From NCBI GenBank assembly GCA_014649355.1, contig BMSW01000012.1, positions 1 to 64,000 on the forward strand: a DNA stretch of 64,000 nucleotides. The letters run 5' to 3'. Origin of the DNA: Streptomyces althioticus (GTDB lineage: Bacteria > Actinomycetota > Actinomycetes > Streptomycetales > Streptomycetaceae). Both the position numbers and the translations under genes were made by a program. Shown piece after piece: positions 1-8,024 of the stretch (within the stretch, counting starts at the first letter, position 1; every line of letters starts with the position of its first letter). The notes under the pieces were generated by a model. That model did no database searches, was not told where the DNA came from, and saw nothing but the letters and a program-made list of their open reading frames with translations.

Positions 1-181
1 CCGATCTCCACCGCGCCCCGGAAACCACTCACCCCCCAAGGGGCGCGGGGAACTGCGCGAACAACCCCCACGCACCCGCACCCGCCCCCGCCCCGGCAAG
101 TCCCACCCCCATACACAAGGCCGCACCCACACCGCGGGTTACGTTGGCACAGCCGTACCGGAGCCAACCGACGGAGCCGAC
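1..181. other. Intergenic leader with one dispersed-repeat copy
   Basis: No gene is visible before the aldo/keto reductase. Bases 38-65 carry one plus-oriented copy of the dispersed hairpin repeat (core GGGGCGCGGGGAACTGCGCG). The rest is C-rich low-complexity DNA followed by the short leader of the next gene. Whatever gene the repeat follows lies outside the window. Confidence 0.7.
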
Positions 182-1159
182 ATGCCCTTCTCCCGCCTGG
201 CCACCGCCACCACCCCCACCGCCCACCTGGGCCTGGGTCTCGCCGCGGTGGGCCGCCCCGCCTACATCACCCTCGACCGAGCCGCCGACCTCGGAGAGGG
301 CGACGACCGCACGGTCGAGAACCTCCGCACGCGCACCCACGAACTCCTCGACGCCGCCTACGCCCAAGGCGTCCGCTACATCGACGCGGCCCGCTCCTAC
401 GGCCGCAGCGAGGAGTTCCTCGGGGACTGGCTGAACAGCCGCCCCGACGTCACCGACGTCGTCGTCGGCAGCAAGTGGGGCTACACCTACACCGCCGGCT
501 GGACCACCGACGCGGAGCGTCACGAGGCCAAGGACCACTCCCTCGCCGCGTACGAACGCCAGCGCGCCGAGACGGCCGCGATCCTCGGCGACCACCTGGA
601 CCTCTACCAGGTCCACTCGGTCACCCCGGACAGCCCCGCCCTCACCGACAAGGACCTGCACGCCCGCCTCGCCGAGGCGGCGGCGCAGGGCGTCACCGTC
701 GGCTTCTCCACCAGCGGTCCCCGCCAGGCGGACGCGATCCGCGCGGCCCTCGCGGTCACCGTCGACGGCGAACCCCTGTTCCGCACCGTGCAGTCCACCT
801 ACAACGTCCTGGAGACCTCCGCGGGCCCCGCACTGGCCGAGGCGCACGACGCCGGACTCACGGTGATCGTGAAGGAGGGCATGGCCAACGGCCGCCTGGC
901 CGCACCGCACGCCCCCGAACCGCTGCGCGCGGTCGCCGAGGAAACCGGGCTGGGCTGCGACGCGGTCGCCCTCGCCGTCATCCTGCGCGAGCCGTGGGTC
1001 GGCGTCGTCCTGTCAGGCGCGGCGACGATCGTCCAGCTGACCTCGAACCTGCACGCGGCGGCCGTCGACCTCACCGACGACCAGCTCGCCCGTCTGGCCC
1101 CGCTGACCGAGACCCCCGAGGCGTATTGGCAGCACCGCAGCACGCTGCCCTGGCACTGA
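182..1159 (+). CDS. Aldo/keto reductase
   Basis: This is a 325-residue protein of the aldo/keto reductase superfamily, NAD(P)H-dependent carbonyl reductases with a TIM-barrel fold. The active-site signature is visible as D-A-A-R-S-Y-G-R-S-E-E near residues 60-72, where the Asp and Tyr are the expected catalytic pair, followed by GSKWGYTY with the conserved Lys. The length is normal for the family. The start at 182 follows a GGAG-containing leader. The gene stands alone and a TetR-MFS pair follows with its own operator, so the substrate cannot be inferred from context. The family call is firm; the substrate is unknown. Confidence 0.85.
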   Translation: MPFSRLATATTPTAHLGLGLAAVGRPAYITLDRAADLGEGDDRTVENLRTRTHELLDAAYAQGVRYIDAARSYGRSEEFLGDWLNSRPDVTDVVVGSKWGYTYTAGWTTDAERHEAKDHSLAAYERQRAETAAILGDHLDLYQVHSVTPDSPALTDKDLHARLAEAAAQGVTVGFSTSGPRQADAIRAALAVTVDGEPLFRTVQSTYNVLETSAGPALAEAHDAGLTVIVKEGMANGRLAAPHAPEPLRAVAEETGLGCDAVALAVILREPWVGVVLSGAATIVQLTSNLHAAAVDLTDDQLARLAPLTETPEAYWQHRSTLPWH

Positions 1160-1204
1160 CAGGCCCCACCACCCCGACCCACCCGTGAGACGCGCACACC
1201 CCTA

Positions 1205-1224
1205 GTGAGACATCAATGTCTCAC
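1205..1224. promoter_or_regulatory. Perfect palindromic operator for the TetR regulator
   Basis: The arms GTGAGACAT (1205-1213) and ATGTCTCAC (1216-1224) are exact reverse complements around a 2-base CA centre. The site lies 19 bases before the ATG of the TetR gene, where the promoter or transcription start is expected. The layout fits autoregulation by the adjacent TetR protein. An in-frame ATG at 1216 lies inside the palindrome, which argues against using it as the start. Confidence 0.8.
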
Positions 1225-1242
1225 ATGCGGTACCGTCGTCTC

Positions 1243-1830
1243 ATGGCTGTCGACCGAGAGCACGTGCTGCGCAGCGCCGCGGCCCTGCTGACCCGCAAAT
1301 CCACCGCGACCATGGACGAGGTCGCCAAGGCCGCGGGGATCAGCCGCGCCACCCTGCACCGGCAGTTCGCCGGCCGGGACGCGCTGGTCCGCGCGCTCGA
1401 GGCGCTGGGCATCGCCGAGTGCGAGGCCGCCCTGGCCGCCGCCCGCACCGACGAGGGCTCCGCCACCGACGCCGTACGGCGCCTGGTCGCCGAGATCGAA
1501 CCGCACGCCGGCCTGCTCGCCTTCCTCTACACCGAGAACCAGCTGTTCGAGGGCGAGGAGCAGAACGAGGGCTGGACCAGGATCGACGAGAGCGTGTCCG
1601 CGCTCTTCCGGCGAGGTCAGTCGAACGGCGAGTTCCGCATCGACCTCACCCCGGCGTGGCTCACCGAGGCCCTCTTCGGTCTGCTCGCGTCCGCCGCCTG
1701 GGCGGTCGCCGAGGGCCGGGTCGCCCCCAAGGACTTCACCCACATGACCGTCGAACTGCTGATCGGCGGCGTACGACGCCCGGAGGAACCGGCTCTGCCG
1801 GAAGCCCCGGCGGCAAGGAAGGAATCATGA
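1243..1830 (+). CDS. TetR/AcrR-family transcriptional regulator
   Basis: A 195-residue repressor-type protein. The N-terminal helix-turn-helix spans about residues 24-45 (TMDEVAKAAGISRATLHRQF), with a variable ligand-binding helical domain after it. In-frame ATGs also occur at 1216 and 1225, but 1216-1224 is one arm of a perfect operator palindrome, so I chose the ATG at 1243 (MAVDREH). The stop overlaps the start of the downstream MFS transporter (ATGA), so the two are translationally coupled. By family precedent the protein probably represses itself and the transporter until a small molecule binds. The inducer is unknown. Confidence 0.9.
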   Translation: MAVDREHVLRSAAALLTRKSTATMDEVAKAAGISRATLHRQFAGRDALVRALEALGIAECEAALAAARTDEGSATDAVRRLVAEIEPHAGLLAFLYTENQLFEGEEQNEGWTRIDESVSALFRRGQSNGEFRIDLTPAWLTEALFGLLASAAWAVAEGRVAPKDFTHMTVELLIGGVRRPEEPALPEAPAARKES

Positions 1831-3353
1831 CCAGCGCCATACGGCCGGAGACCTCCACCGAGGAGACGGCGGCGCCCCGCCCCGGCCGCTGGCTCGCCCT
1901 CTCGGTCCTCGTGCTCGCCGTCCTGCTGGTGGCCGTCGACGCGACTGTCCTCGGCCTCGCCACCCCGTACATCAGCGAGGACCTCGCCCCCACCGGCTCC
2001 CAGCTGCTGTGGATCGGCGACGTGTACTCCTTCGTGCTCGCCGGACTGCTCGTGTCGATGGGCAGCCTCGGCGACCGCATCGGCCGCAAACGGATCCTGC
2101 TGTACGGCGCGGCCGCGTTCGGCTTGATCTCCGTGCTCAACGCCTACGCGCACACGCCCGAGGTGATGATCGCGGCGCGCGCCCTGCTCGGCGTCGCCGG
2201 CGCCACGCTGATGCCGGCCACCCTCGCGCTGATCCGCAACCTCTTCCACGACCCGCGCGAGCGGAGCCTCGCCATCGGCATCTGGGGCGCGACGGCCTCC
2301 GCGGGCACGGCGGTCGGCCCGATCCTCGGCGGACTGCTCCTCGAACACTTCTGGTGGGGCTCGGTCTTCCTCATCAACCTGCCGGTCATGGCGGTCCTGG
2401 TGGTCGTCGGCGCCAAGCTCCTCCCGGAGTCGCGCACCCCGGAGCCGGGCCCGTGGGACCTGCCCAGCGTGGCCCTGTCCCTCGCCGGCATGATCGGCGT
2501 GGTCTACGCGGTGAAGGAGACGGCGAGCCACGGTGCCGGCCTTCCCGCTCTCGCGGCGGGTCTGCTGGGCGCGGCGGCCCTGTACCTGTTCGTCCGCCGT
2601 CAGCTGACGCTTCCGAAGCCGCTGCTGGACATGCGGTTGTTCCGCAGCCGGGGGTTCAGCGGAGCGGTGCTCGCCGACCTGTTGACCGTGCTGGGCCTGT
2701 CCGGCCTGATCTTCTTCCTCTCCCAGTACCTGCAACTGGTCCAGGGGCGACGTCCGTTCGAGGCGGGCCTCGCGGAACTGCCCGCCGCGATCGGCGCGGT
2801 GGTGGCCGGCCTGATCGCGGGCCGGGCCGCCCGCCGCTTCTCGGTGCGCACGGTCGTCGCCGGGGGACTGGCCGCCATCGGCCTGGCCCTGGCCGCCCTC
2901 ACCGTCATCGGCCAGTCCACCGGCTACCCCTTGCTGGGAGCGGCTCTCCTGGTGGTCGGCGCGGGCGCGGGCTTCTCCTTCACGGTGACGGCGGACGTGA
3001 TCCTCTCCAGCGTCCCGAAGGAACAGGCAGGCGCGGCCTCCGCCGTCTCGGAGACGGCCTACGAACTGGGCGCGGCCCTGGGCATCGCGATCCTGGGCTC
3101 GATCGTCACAGGCGTCTACCGAGACTTCCCCGCCCCACCCGGCACCCCACCGGCCGCCCACGAGTCCCTCGGCAGCGCGGTGGAAGCAGCGACCCGCCTT
3201 CCCGCGGCCACCGCGGCCCCCATGCTCGACGCAGCCCGCGAATCCTTCGTCGACGGCCTCACCCTGGCAGCAGGCACAGGAGCAACAGTCCTCCTGACCG
3301 CCTCAGCAGCAGCCTGGTTCATGCTGAAAAACCAACGGCTGGACAACACGTAA
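1827..3353 (+). CDS. MFS drug efflux transporter, DHA2 (14-TM) family
   Basis: A 508-residue integral membrane protein resembling QacA/EmrB-type proton-driven exporters. It has a short cytoplasmic N-terminus (about 25 residues), a first helix with an acidic residue in LVAVDATVLGLATP, and motif A as LGDRIGRKR near residues 74-82. Further hydrophobic segments are consistent with 14 helices, and motif C-like GTAVGPILGG is present. The start ATG at 1827 overlaps the TetR stop; longer in-frame extensions upstream run inside tetR and are not credible. It is almost certainly regulated by the coupled TetR protein through the palindrome upstream. The substrate is unknown. Confidence 0.9.
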   Translation: MTSAIRPETSTEETAAPRPGRWLALSVLVLAVLLVAVDATVLGLATPYISEDLAPTGSQLLWIGDVYSFVLAGLLVSMGSLGDRIGRKRILLYGAAAFGLISVLNAYAHTPEVMIAARALLGVAGATLMPATLALIRNLFHDPRERSLAIGIWGATASAGTAVGPILGGLLLEHFWWGSVFLINLPVMAVLVVVGAKLLPESRTPEPGPWDLPSVALSLAGMIGVVYAVKETASHGAGLPALAAGLLGAAALYLFVRRQLTLPKPLLDMRLFRSRGFSGAVLADLLTVLGLSGLIFFLSQYLQLVQGRRPFEAGLAELPAAIGAVVAGLIAGRAARRFSVRTVVAGGLAAIGLALAALTVIGQSTGYPLLGAALLVVGAGAGFSFTVTADVILSSVPKEQAGAASAVSETAYELGAALGIAILGSIVTGVYRDFPAPPGTPPAAHESLGSAVEAATRLPAATAAPMLDAARESFVDGLTLAAGTGATVLLTASAAAWFMLKNQRLDNT

Positions 3354-3390
3354 AGGGGCAAGGCGAACGGCGCGCCCACGGCAGCGCACC

Positions 3391-3580
3391 AAAGGGACGC
3401 GGGCAACGGCGCGCCCAGCCCCCACCGGCCCGCAGGGACCTCACATCCCCGACGGAATCACCCCCCAGGGGCGCGGGGAACGGCGCGCCCAGCCCCCACC
3501 CACCCGCAGAAACTCACAACCCCGACGGGACCACCCCCCAGGGGCGCGGGGAACTGCGCGCCAAGCCCCCACCCACCCGC
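3391..3580 (+). repeat. Three tandem copies of the dispersed hairpin repeat (72-74 bp period)
   Basis: Copies begin near 3391 (degenerate: AAAGGGACGCGG), 3466 and 3538, each with the core followed by GCCCAGCCCCCACCC and a short spacer ending in CCCGCAG. They lie between the 3' ends of the convergent MFS (+) and acyltransferase (-) genes. Each core can fold with GGGGC paired to GCCCC. Confidence 0.85.
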
Positions 3581-3596
3581 AGCTGCCCCGAAACGC

Positions 3597-3640
3597 CGAC
3601 GGGCGCCGACGGAGGAACGAACCTCCACCGACGCCCGTCG
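3597..3640 (-). terminator. Terminator of the PlsC-type gene
   Basis: Arms 3597-3615 and 3622-3640 flank a 6-base loop. On the plus strand three positions are C-A mismatches. Transcribed from the minus strand the same positions become G-U pairs, giving an uninterrupted 19-bp stem. That asymmetry, and the position about 40 bases past the minus-strand stop, indicate a terminator for the acyltransferase gene. Confidence 0.75.
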
Positions 3641-3681
3641 CCCGACGCCCGGCACCCGCCGAAAAAACGGCCGCGGCCGCC

Positions 3682-4419
3682 TTAAGCCGCTTCCTTCGCC
3701 TTACTGGCATACATGTCCACGTACTCCTGCCCCGACAACCGCATGACCTCAGCCATCACCGAGTCCGTGACCGCCCGCAGCACGTACCGGTCGCGGTCCA
3801 TCCCCTCGTACCGAGAGAACTCCATCGCCTCACCGAACCGCACGGTGACCCGCCCGGGCCGGGGCACACCCGCCCCGCCCGGCTGCAGCTTGTCCGTGCC
3901 GATCATCGCGAACGGCACCACCGGCGCGCTGGTCATCAGCGTCAGCCGGGCGATGCCGGTGCGCCCGCGGTACAGCCGGCCGTCGGGGGAGCGCGTGCCC
4001 TCCGGGTAGATGCCGAAGACGTTGCCCTCCTCCAGCACCCGGCGCCCGGTCATCAGCGCGGCCACGCCGCCCCGCCCGCCGTCGCGGTCGACGGGGATCA
4101 TGCCGACGCCGGTGAAGAACCAGGCCATCAGGCGGCCCTTGAAACCCTTGCCGGTGACGTACTCGTCCTTGCCGATGAAGAACACCTGCCGGTCGCAGAC
4201 CAGCGGAAGGATCATCGAGTCGATGAACGTCAGATGGTTGCCGGCCAGGATCACCGGACCGTCGCCCGGGATGTGCTCCGCACCCTCCACCCGTGGGCGG
4301 AACATCAGGCGCATGATCGGACCGAGCACTGCCTTGATGAGCGCGAAGCGGGACAACGGGCCCTCCGGTGGGAAGCGGACGTCGACGAATGCCGTATGAG
4401 TCTGTGCAGGTGAGGACAT
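3682..4419 (-). CDS. 1-acyl-glycerol-3-phosphate acyltransferase family (PlsC-like)
   Basis: A 245-residue membrane-associated acyltransferase that would transfer a fatty acyl group to lysophosphatidate or a related lysolipid in phospholipid synthesis. Block I is NHLTFID (His62 and Asp67 are the HX4D catalytic pair). Block III is the EGTRSPDG stretch at about 140-147, which binds phosphate. It belongs to the PlsC superfamily; the exact lysolipid is not determined. It is monocistronic, divergent from the phosphodiesterase gene at 4770, and ends at a strong minus-strand hairpin. Streptomycetes usually carry several such paralogues, so I give no symbol. Confidence 0.88.
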   Translation of the reverse strand: MSSPAQTHTAFVDVRFPPEGPLSRFALIKAVLGPIMRLMFRPRVEGAEHIPGDGPVILAGNHLTFIDSMILPLVCDRQVFFIGKDEYVTGKGFKGRLMAWFFTGVGMIPVDRDGGRGGVAALMTGRRVLEEGNVFGIYPEGTRSPDGRLYRGRTGIARLTLMTSAPVVPFAMIGTDKLQPGGAGVPRPGRVTVRFGEAMEFSRYEGMDRDRYVLRAVTDSVMAEVMRLSGQEYVDMYASKAKEAA

Positions 4420-4769
4420 TACTCGCGGTCCGGGGAGTCGCGCACATCGGGCTCGGGGCAGTTAACCGAGGTCTTACGGACTCTTGACCCGGGTTCACCT
4501 GCGCGGCCTCGCCCGAGGGCGGCGCGCAACACGGCCGTCACGCTGTGACGCAGCTCGCCCGGACCCGCGCCCCGTCCGGGTACCCGCGCCCGCCTTCACG
4601 AATCGGACGTGCCGTCACATCCTCACCGGAATACGGCAGACGTACGTCATCCGCAGGAGGGGGCGTACGTCATGCGACACCACCCGAGTGTTCGGCCGGG
4701 GGTCTCCCGTGCGTCAACCACCCGCACCTACGATCGGCCCGCACCGCATCAGCCACACAGGGGGCGTTC
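4420..4769. promoter_or_regulatory. Divergent intergenic region with duplicated CGTACGTCAT motif
   Basis: This 350-base gap separates two divergently transcribed lipid-related genes and holds no convincing gene. A 10-bp direct repeat CGTACGTCAT occurs at 4641-4650 and 4664-4673, two helical turns apart (23 bases). The first copy lies inside the perfect palindrome GACGTACGTC (4639-4648). This is a reasonable regulator site for the phosphodiesterase gene, but unproven. Confidence 0.45.
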
Positions 4770-5948
4770 ATGGCGACACCGGAGTCGTACGAGCAGGCGA
4801 GCGGGACCGGCCGGCGGGCCGTGCTCGGGGCGGCGGTCCTCGGCGCGGGCGGCACCGTCCTCGGGCTCGCCGGCACGGCCCGCGCGGCCGGGGACCCCGG
4901 ACGGGGACGCGGACGCGGCCGGGGCCTCGACAGCCTGCCCGTGCCGACGATCATCGGTCACCGCGGCGCCAGCGGGTACCGGCCCGAGCACACCTTCGGC
5001 TCGTACCAGCTCGCCCTCGACATGGGCGCGGACATCGTTGAGGCGGGCGACCTCGTCCCCACCAAGGACGGCCACCTCGTCTGCCGCCACGAACCGGAGA
5101 TCGGCGGCACCACCGACGTCGCCGACCACCCCGAGTTCGCCGGCCGCCGCACCACCAAGACGCTGGACGGCGTCGAGGTCACCGGCTGGTTCACCGAGGA
5201 CTTCACGCTCGCCGAGCTCAAGCGGCTGCGTGCCGTGGAGCGCATCCCCGCCAACCGCCCGCACAACACCCTCTACAACGGACGCTGGGAGATCCCCACC
5301 TTCGAGGAGGTGCTGCGCTGGCAGGACGAGCAGACCCGCGGGCGCGGCAAGCAGGTGTGGATCTACCCCGAGCTGAAGCACCCCACCTACTTCCGCAAGC
5401 TGGGCCTCGGCCTGGAGGAGCGGGTGGCGAAGATCCTGCGCCGGCACGGCAAGGACCGCCGGAACTCGCCCGTCATCCTGCAGTCGTTCGAGCCGACGGC
5501 CGTCGAGCGCATGAGCCGGCTGGTCGGCAACCCGTTGGTCGTCCTGCTCGACGCGGCGGGCACCCGCCCCTGGGACTTCACCGAGACCGGCGACCCGCGC
5601 ACCGTCGACGACCTGATCACGCCCAAGGGCCTCAAGGAGATCGCCTCCTACGCGCAGGGCATCGGCCCCACCCTGAACCTGATCATCCCGCGCGACTCCG
5701 CGGACCGGCTCACCGAGCCCACCACCCTGGTCCGGGACGCGCACCGCGCGGGCCTGATCCTGCACCCCTACACGATGCGCAACGAGAACCCGTTCCTGCC
5801 CGCCGAGTTTCGCAAGGGGTCCGCCCCCGACGCCTACGGCGACGTCTTCGGCGCGTACCGCGCCTACTTCGCCACCGGCATCGACGGCGTCTTCACCGAC
5901 CAGCCGGACACCGGGCTGCTGGCCCGTGAGGACTTCGTCAACCGCTGA
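4770..5948 (+). CDS. Secreted glycerophosphodiester phosphodiesterase (GlpQ-type)
   Basis: A 392-residue exported enzyme expected to hydrolyse glycerophosphodiesters to glycerol-3-phosphate and an alcohol, for phosphate or glycerol scavenging. The N-terminus has a Tat-like signal (GRRAVLGAAVLGAGG, then ARAAG as a likely cleavage region near residue 40). The GDPD catalytic start is HRGASGYRPEHT (His64, Arg65, Glu73), with TKDG at 98-101 and the second His at 107. The metal-ligand segment reads VEAGDLVPTKDG, one residue longer than the usual E-x-D spacing of GlpQ proteins. The start ATG follows GGGGG with good spacing; earlier in-frame codons lie in promoter DNA. Confidence 0.88.
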   Translation: MATPESYEQASGTGRRAVLGAAVLGAGGTVLGLAGTARAAGDPGRGRGRGRGLDSLPVPTIIGHRGASGYRPEHTFGSYQLALDMGADIVEAGDLVPTKDGHLVCRHEPEIGGTTDVADHPEFAGRRTTKTLDGVEVTGWFTEDFTLAELKRLRAVERIPANRPHNTLYNGRWEIPTFEEVLRWQDEQTRGRGKQVWIYPELKHPTYFRKLGLGLEERVAKILRRHGKDRRNSPVILQSFEPTAVERMSRLVGNPLVVLLDAAGTRPWDFTETGDPRTVDDLITPKGLKEIASYAQGIGPTLNLIIPRDSADRLTEPTTLVRDAHRAGLILHPYTMRNENPFLPAEFRKGSAPDAYGDVFGAYRAYFATGIDGVFTDQPDTGLLAREDFVNR

Positions 5949-5977
5949 CCCGCCCCCGCCCCGGAAGGGGTGAGGCA

Positions 5978-6011
5978 CGCGCGCCCCGGGCAACCCCGCC
6001 CGGGGCGCGCG
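5978..6011. terminator. Perfect 14-bp GC hairpin after the phosphodiesterase
   Basis: Arms 5978-5991 and 5998-6011 are exact reverse complements with a 6-base loop. There is no T-tract, as is usual for streptomycete intercistronic terminators. It ends only 13 bases before the GTG of the next gene. Confidence 0.75.
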
Positions 6012-6024
6012 GGTCGTTGCGCAC

Positions 6025-6537
6025 GTGAGAACCCACGCGCGTGCCGCCGACGACCTGATCGCCCTGCTCGGTCCCCTCCTCGCCGCGGAGGCCGCCGCCG
6101 AGACCTCCGGCAGCGGCGCGGAACCGGGCGACCTGGAACAGGCGGTCTGGCTCCGGCTCCTCGAGCGGCTCCGCCGTGCCGGACCGCCCGCCGACCCGCC
6201 GCTCTGGCTGCGCCGCGCGATCCGCGCGGAGGCCCGCCGCATCCGCCGCACAGCACGCCGCGAGACGGCGCTGACCCGCGAACCCGCAGACGCCGGCCGG
6301 CACGACCCGGAGCGGCTCGCGCTCGTCGCCGCCCACCGCCGCGCCCTGCGTGACGCGGTCCGCCGGCTCCCCGGCCGCTGCCCCGGTCTGCTCACCGCGC
6401 TCCTGTCCCCGCGCGATCCGACATACCGGGACATCGCAAGGGAGTTGGGTATCTCACAGGGCAGTCTCGGCCCGGAACGCTCCAGATGCCTGGGATGTCT
6501 GCGTCGTTTACTCGCGGCGGAGGTTGCGGCGGGCTGA
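6025..6537 (+). CDS. Small sigma-70-like (ECF-type) factor
   Basis: A 170-residue protein with the layout of a short sigma factor. A region-2-like segment is at about residues 35-80 (DLEQAVWLRLLERL, then WLRRAIRAEARRIRR). A region-4 helix-turn-helix is at about 115-165 (LPGRCPGLL, then YRDIARELGISQGSLG). Arg-rich linkers lie between them. No anti-sigma gene is adjacent, so control is not visible here. The GTG start lies immediately after a strong hairpin with no clear ribosome-binding site, suggesting a leaderless message or a later start. It could instead be a sigma-like regulator without core-binding activity, since region 2 is short. Confidence 0.7.
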   Translation: MRTHARAADDLIALLGPLLAAEAAAETSGSGAEPGDLEQAVWLRLLERLRRAGPPADPPLWLRRAIRAEARRIRRTARRETALTREPADAGRHDPERLALVAAHRRALRDAVRRLPGRCPGLLTALLSPRDPTYRDIARELGISQGSLGPERSRCLGCLRRLLAAEVAAG

Positions 6538-6594
6538 GGACGGGGATAGGAGTGGGGGACGACAGGTGATCAGGTGAGCGGGAGGCGTGCGCAC

Positions 6595-7092
6595 ATGGGC
6601 ATGAGCGTGACCATCTCTGCGGCGGCCGAGCAGGACGCGGAGCAGATCTTCAGGTTGCAGTACCTGTGCTTCCAGAGCGAAGCGGCCCTCTACGGCAACT
6701 ACCGCATCGATCCCCTGGTCCAGACCCTCGACTCGGTCCGCGACGAGGTCGCCCGCGACTGTGTGTTCGTCGCGCGCCTCGGCGACGAGATCGTCGGCTC
6801 GGTGCACGGCAGGATCACCGAGGACGGCGCCGCCGCGATCGGCAAGCTCTGCGTCCACCCCCGCCTCCAGGGCCACGGCATCGGCGCCCGGCTCCTCAAG
6901 GCCGCCGAGGCCGCCCTCGCCGGCGAGCGCGGAGCCCGCACGTTCCGGCTGCACGCCGGTCACCGCAGCGAGAGCAACCTCAGCCTCTACAGCAAGGTCG
7001 GCTACCAGCGCGTGGGCACGTCCCGCGGCGCCGACGGCGTACCGATGATCGTGCTGGAGAAGAAGGCGGAGACGTACGCGACGACCGCCTGA
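6595..7092 (+). CDS. GNAT-family N-acetyltransferase
   Basis: A 165-residue acetyl-CoA-dependent acetyltransferase. The acetyl-CoA site is visible as IGKLCVHPRLQGHGIGARLL (V, then the R/Q-x-x-G-x-G/A loop), and the C-terminal strand is YSKVGYQRVGT. A GTG at 6574 is also in frame, but GGGAGG lies nine bases before ATG 6595, which I prefer. It follows the sigma-like gene by 57 bases and may be co-transcribed. It ends before a hairpin shared with the convergent membrane genes. The substrate is unknown. Confidence 0.82.
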   Translation: MGMSVTISAAAEQDAEQIFRLQYLCFQSEAALYGNYRIDPLVQTLDSVRDEVARDCVFVARLGDEIVGSVHGRITEDGAAAIGKLCVHPRLQGHGIGARLLKAAEAALAGERGARTFRLHAGHRSESNLSLYSKVGYQRVGTSRGADGVPMIVLEKKAETYATTA

Positions 7093-7110
7093 CCGTGACG
7101 GCGTGACAGG

Positions 7111-7139
7111 GGGCGGCCGCCCGGGAGGGCGGCCCGCCC
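7111..7139. terminator. Bidirectional hairpin between convergent genes
   Basis: GGGCGGCCGCCC (7111-7122) pairs with 7127-7139, with one bulged base and a 4-base loop. It lies exactly between the 3' end of the GNAT gene (+) and the 3' end of the membrane-protein gene (-). Confidence 0.7.
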
Positions 7140-7140
7140 G

Positions 7141-7569
7141 TCAGGCGGCCGGCTCCTGGGCGCGCGACCGGCGCAGCCAGTACACGGCGGTCAGCGGCAG
7201 CAGCACCGGGATGAAGAGGTAGCCCATCCCGTAGTCGGACCACACGGTGGCGTCGGGGAAGGCGGACGGCTCCACCAGCGTCCAGGTGCCGACGGTCAGC
7301 ACGCCCACCAGCTCGGCGGCGCAGCACACCAGCGCCGCCCTGCGGGCCTTCTCCCCGCCGCGCACCAGCGTGTACGTGATGAAGCCGTAGACCACGCCGG
7401 CCAGCGCGGACAGCGTGTAGGCGAGCGGCGCCCGGTCGAACTCGGTGGCGATCTGGTAGGCCGAGCGCGACACGGCGCCCACGACCATCACCCCGTACAG
7501 CCAGACCAGCAGCAGTCCGGGCCCGCTCGCCAGCCGCGTCCGGTTCGGCCTCTCCTGCGTCGCGGTCAT
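7141..7569 (-). CDS. Small integral membrane protein (4 TM), partner of the next gene
   Basis: A 142-residue protein starting MTATQERPNRTR, with four apparent hydrophobic helices (about residues 17-35, 45-65, 78-98 and 112-130) and a basic C-terminus (RRSRAQEPAA). Its ATG follows the stop of the upstream minus-strand gene by one base, so the pair is translationally coupled and probably forms one membrane unit. I do not recognise a named family; it looks like a conserved streptomycete membrane protein. A longer reading frame upstream overlaps the neighbour and is rejected. Confidence 0.75.
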   Translation of the reverse strand: MTATQERPNRTRLASGPGLLLVWLYGVMVVGAVSRSAYQIATEFDRAPLAYTLSALAGVVYGFITYTLVRGGEKARRAALVCCAAELVGVLTVGTWTLVEPSAFPDATVWSDYGMGYLFIPVLLPLTAVYWLRRSRAQEPAA

Positions 7570-7570
7570 C

Positions 7571-7930
7571 TCAGCCTCCCCAGATGTCGAACAGCCGCAC
7601 CTCGAGCACGGCCAGCACCACACCGCTCGCCGCGACGGTCACCGAACCCCAGCGCGTGCGCTCGCCCAGCGACAGGAAGCCCGCCGCCGGGACGCAGGCG
7701 GCCGAGCCCAGCAGATACGCCACGAAGATCGTCGTGCCCTGCTCCGGCTTCTCGCCCCGGGCCAGCTGCACGATCCCGACCGCCAGCTGCACCAGCGCCA
7801 GCAGCGTGACCACCGCCATGCCGATGAAATGCCAGTCCTTCGTCGGCTGGTCACGGTAGGCGGCCCAGCCGCACCAGGCGGCGAGCAGCAGCGCGGCGAC
7901 AGCGGTCACCACGGTCAGGACATCCAGCAT
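7571..7930 (-). CDS. Small integral membrane protein (4 TM)
   Basis: A 119-residue, very hydrophobic protein (MLDVLTVVTAVAALLLAAW...) with four predicted helices and short loops. It is the first gene of a two-gene minus-strand unit coupled to 7141-7569. It is divergent from the HAD phosphatase gene at 8025 with only 94 bases between the starts, so the two share a promoter region. No catalytic or transport motif is visible. Function unknown. Confidence 0.75.
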   Translation of the reverse strand: MLDVLTVVTAVAALLLAAWCGWAAYRDQPTKDWHFIGMAVVTLLALVQLAVGIVQLARGEKPEQGTTIFVAYLLGSAACVPAAGFLSLGERTRWGSVTVAASGVVLAVLEVRLFDIWGG

Positions 7931-8024
7931 GGCAGGGAGCCTATTACGCCGGAAAAGCCGCGCTCACCCCGGCCCCGGGGCCGTCGTTCCCGGTCGGGGC
8001 CGACGGCCCCGTAGGGTCGATGGC

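Noticed and set aside
1216..1242. Earlier start codons of the TetR gene
   Set aside because: ATG 1216 is inside the operator palindrome and ATG 1225 directly follows it; neither has a ribosome-binding site.
1617..3161. 514-codon minus-strand frame opposite the MFS transporter
   Set aside because: Composition is charged low-complexity with no motif; it mirrors the transporter codons.
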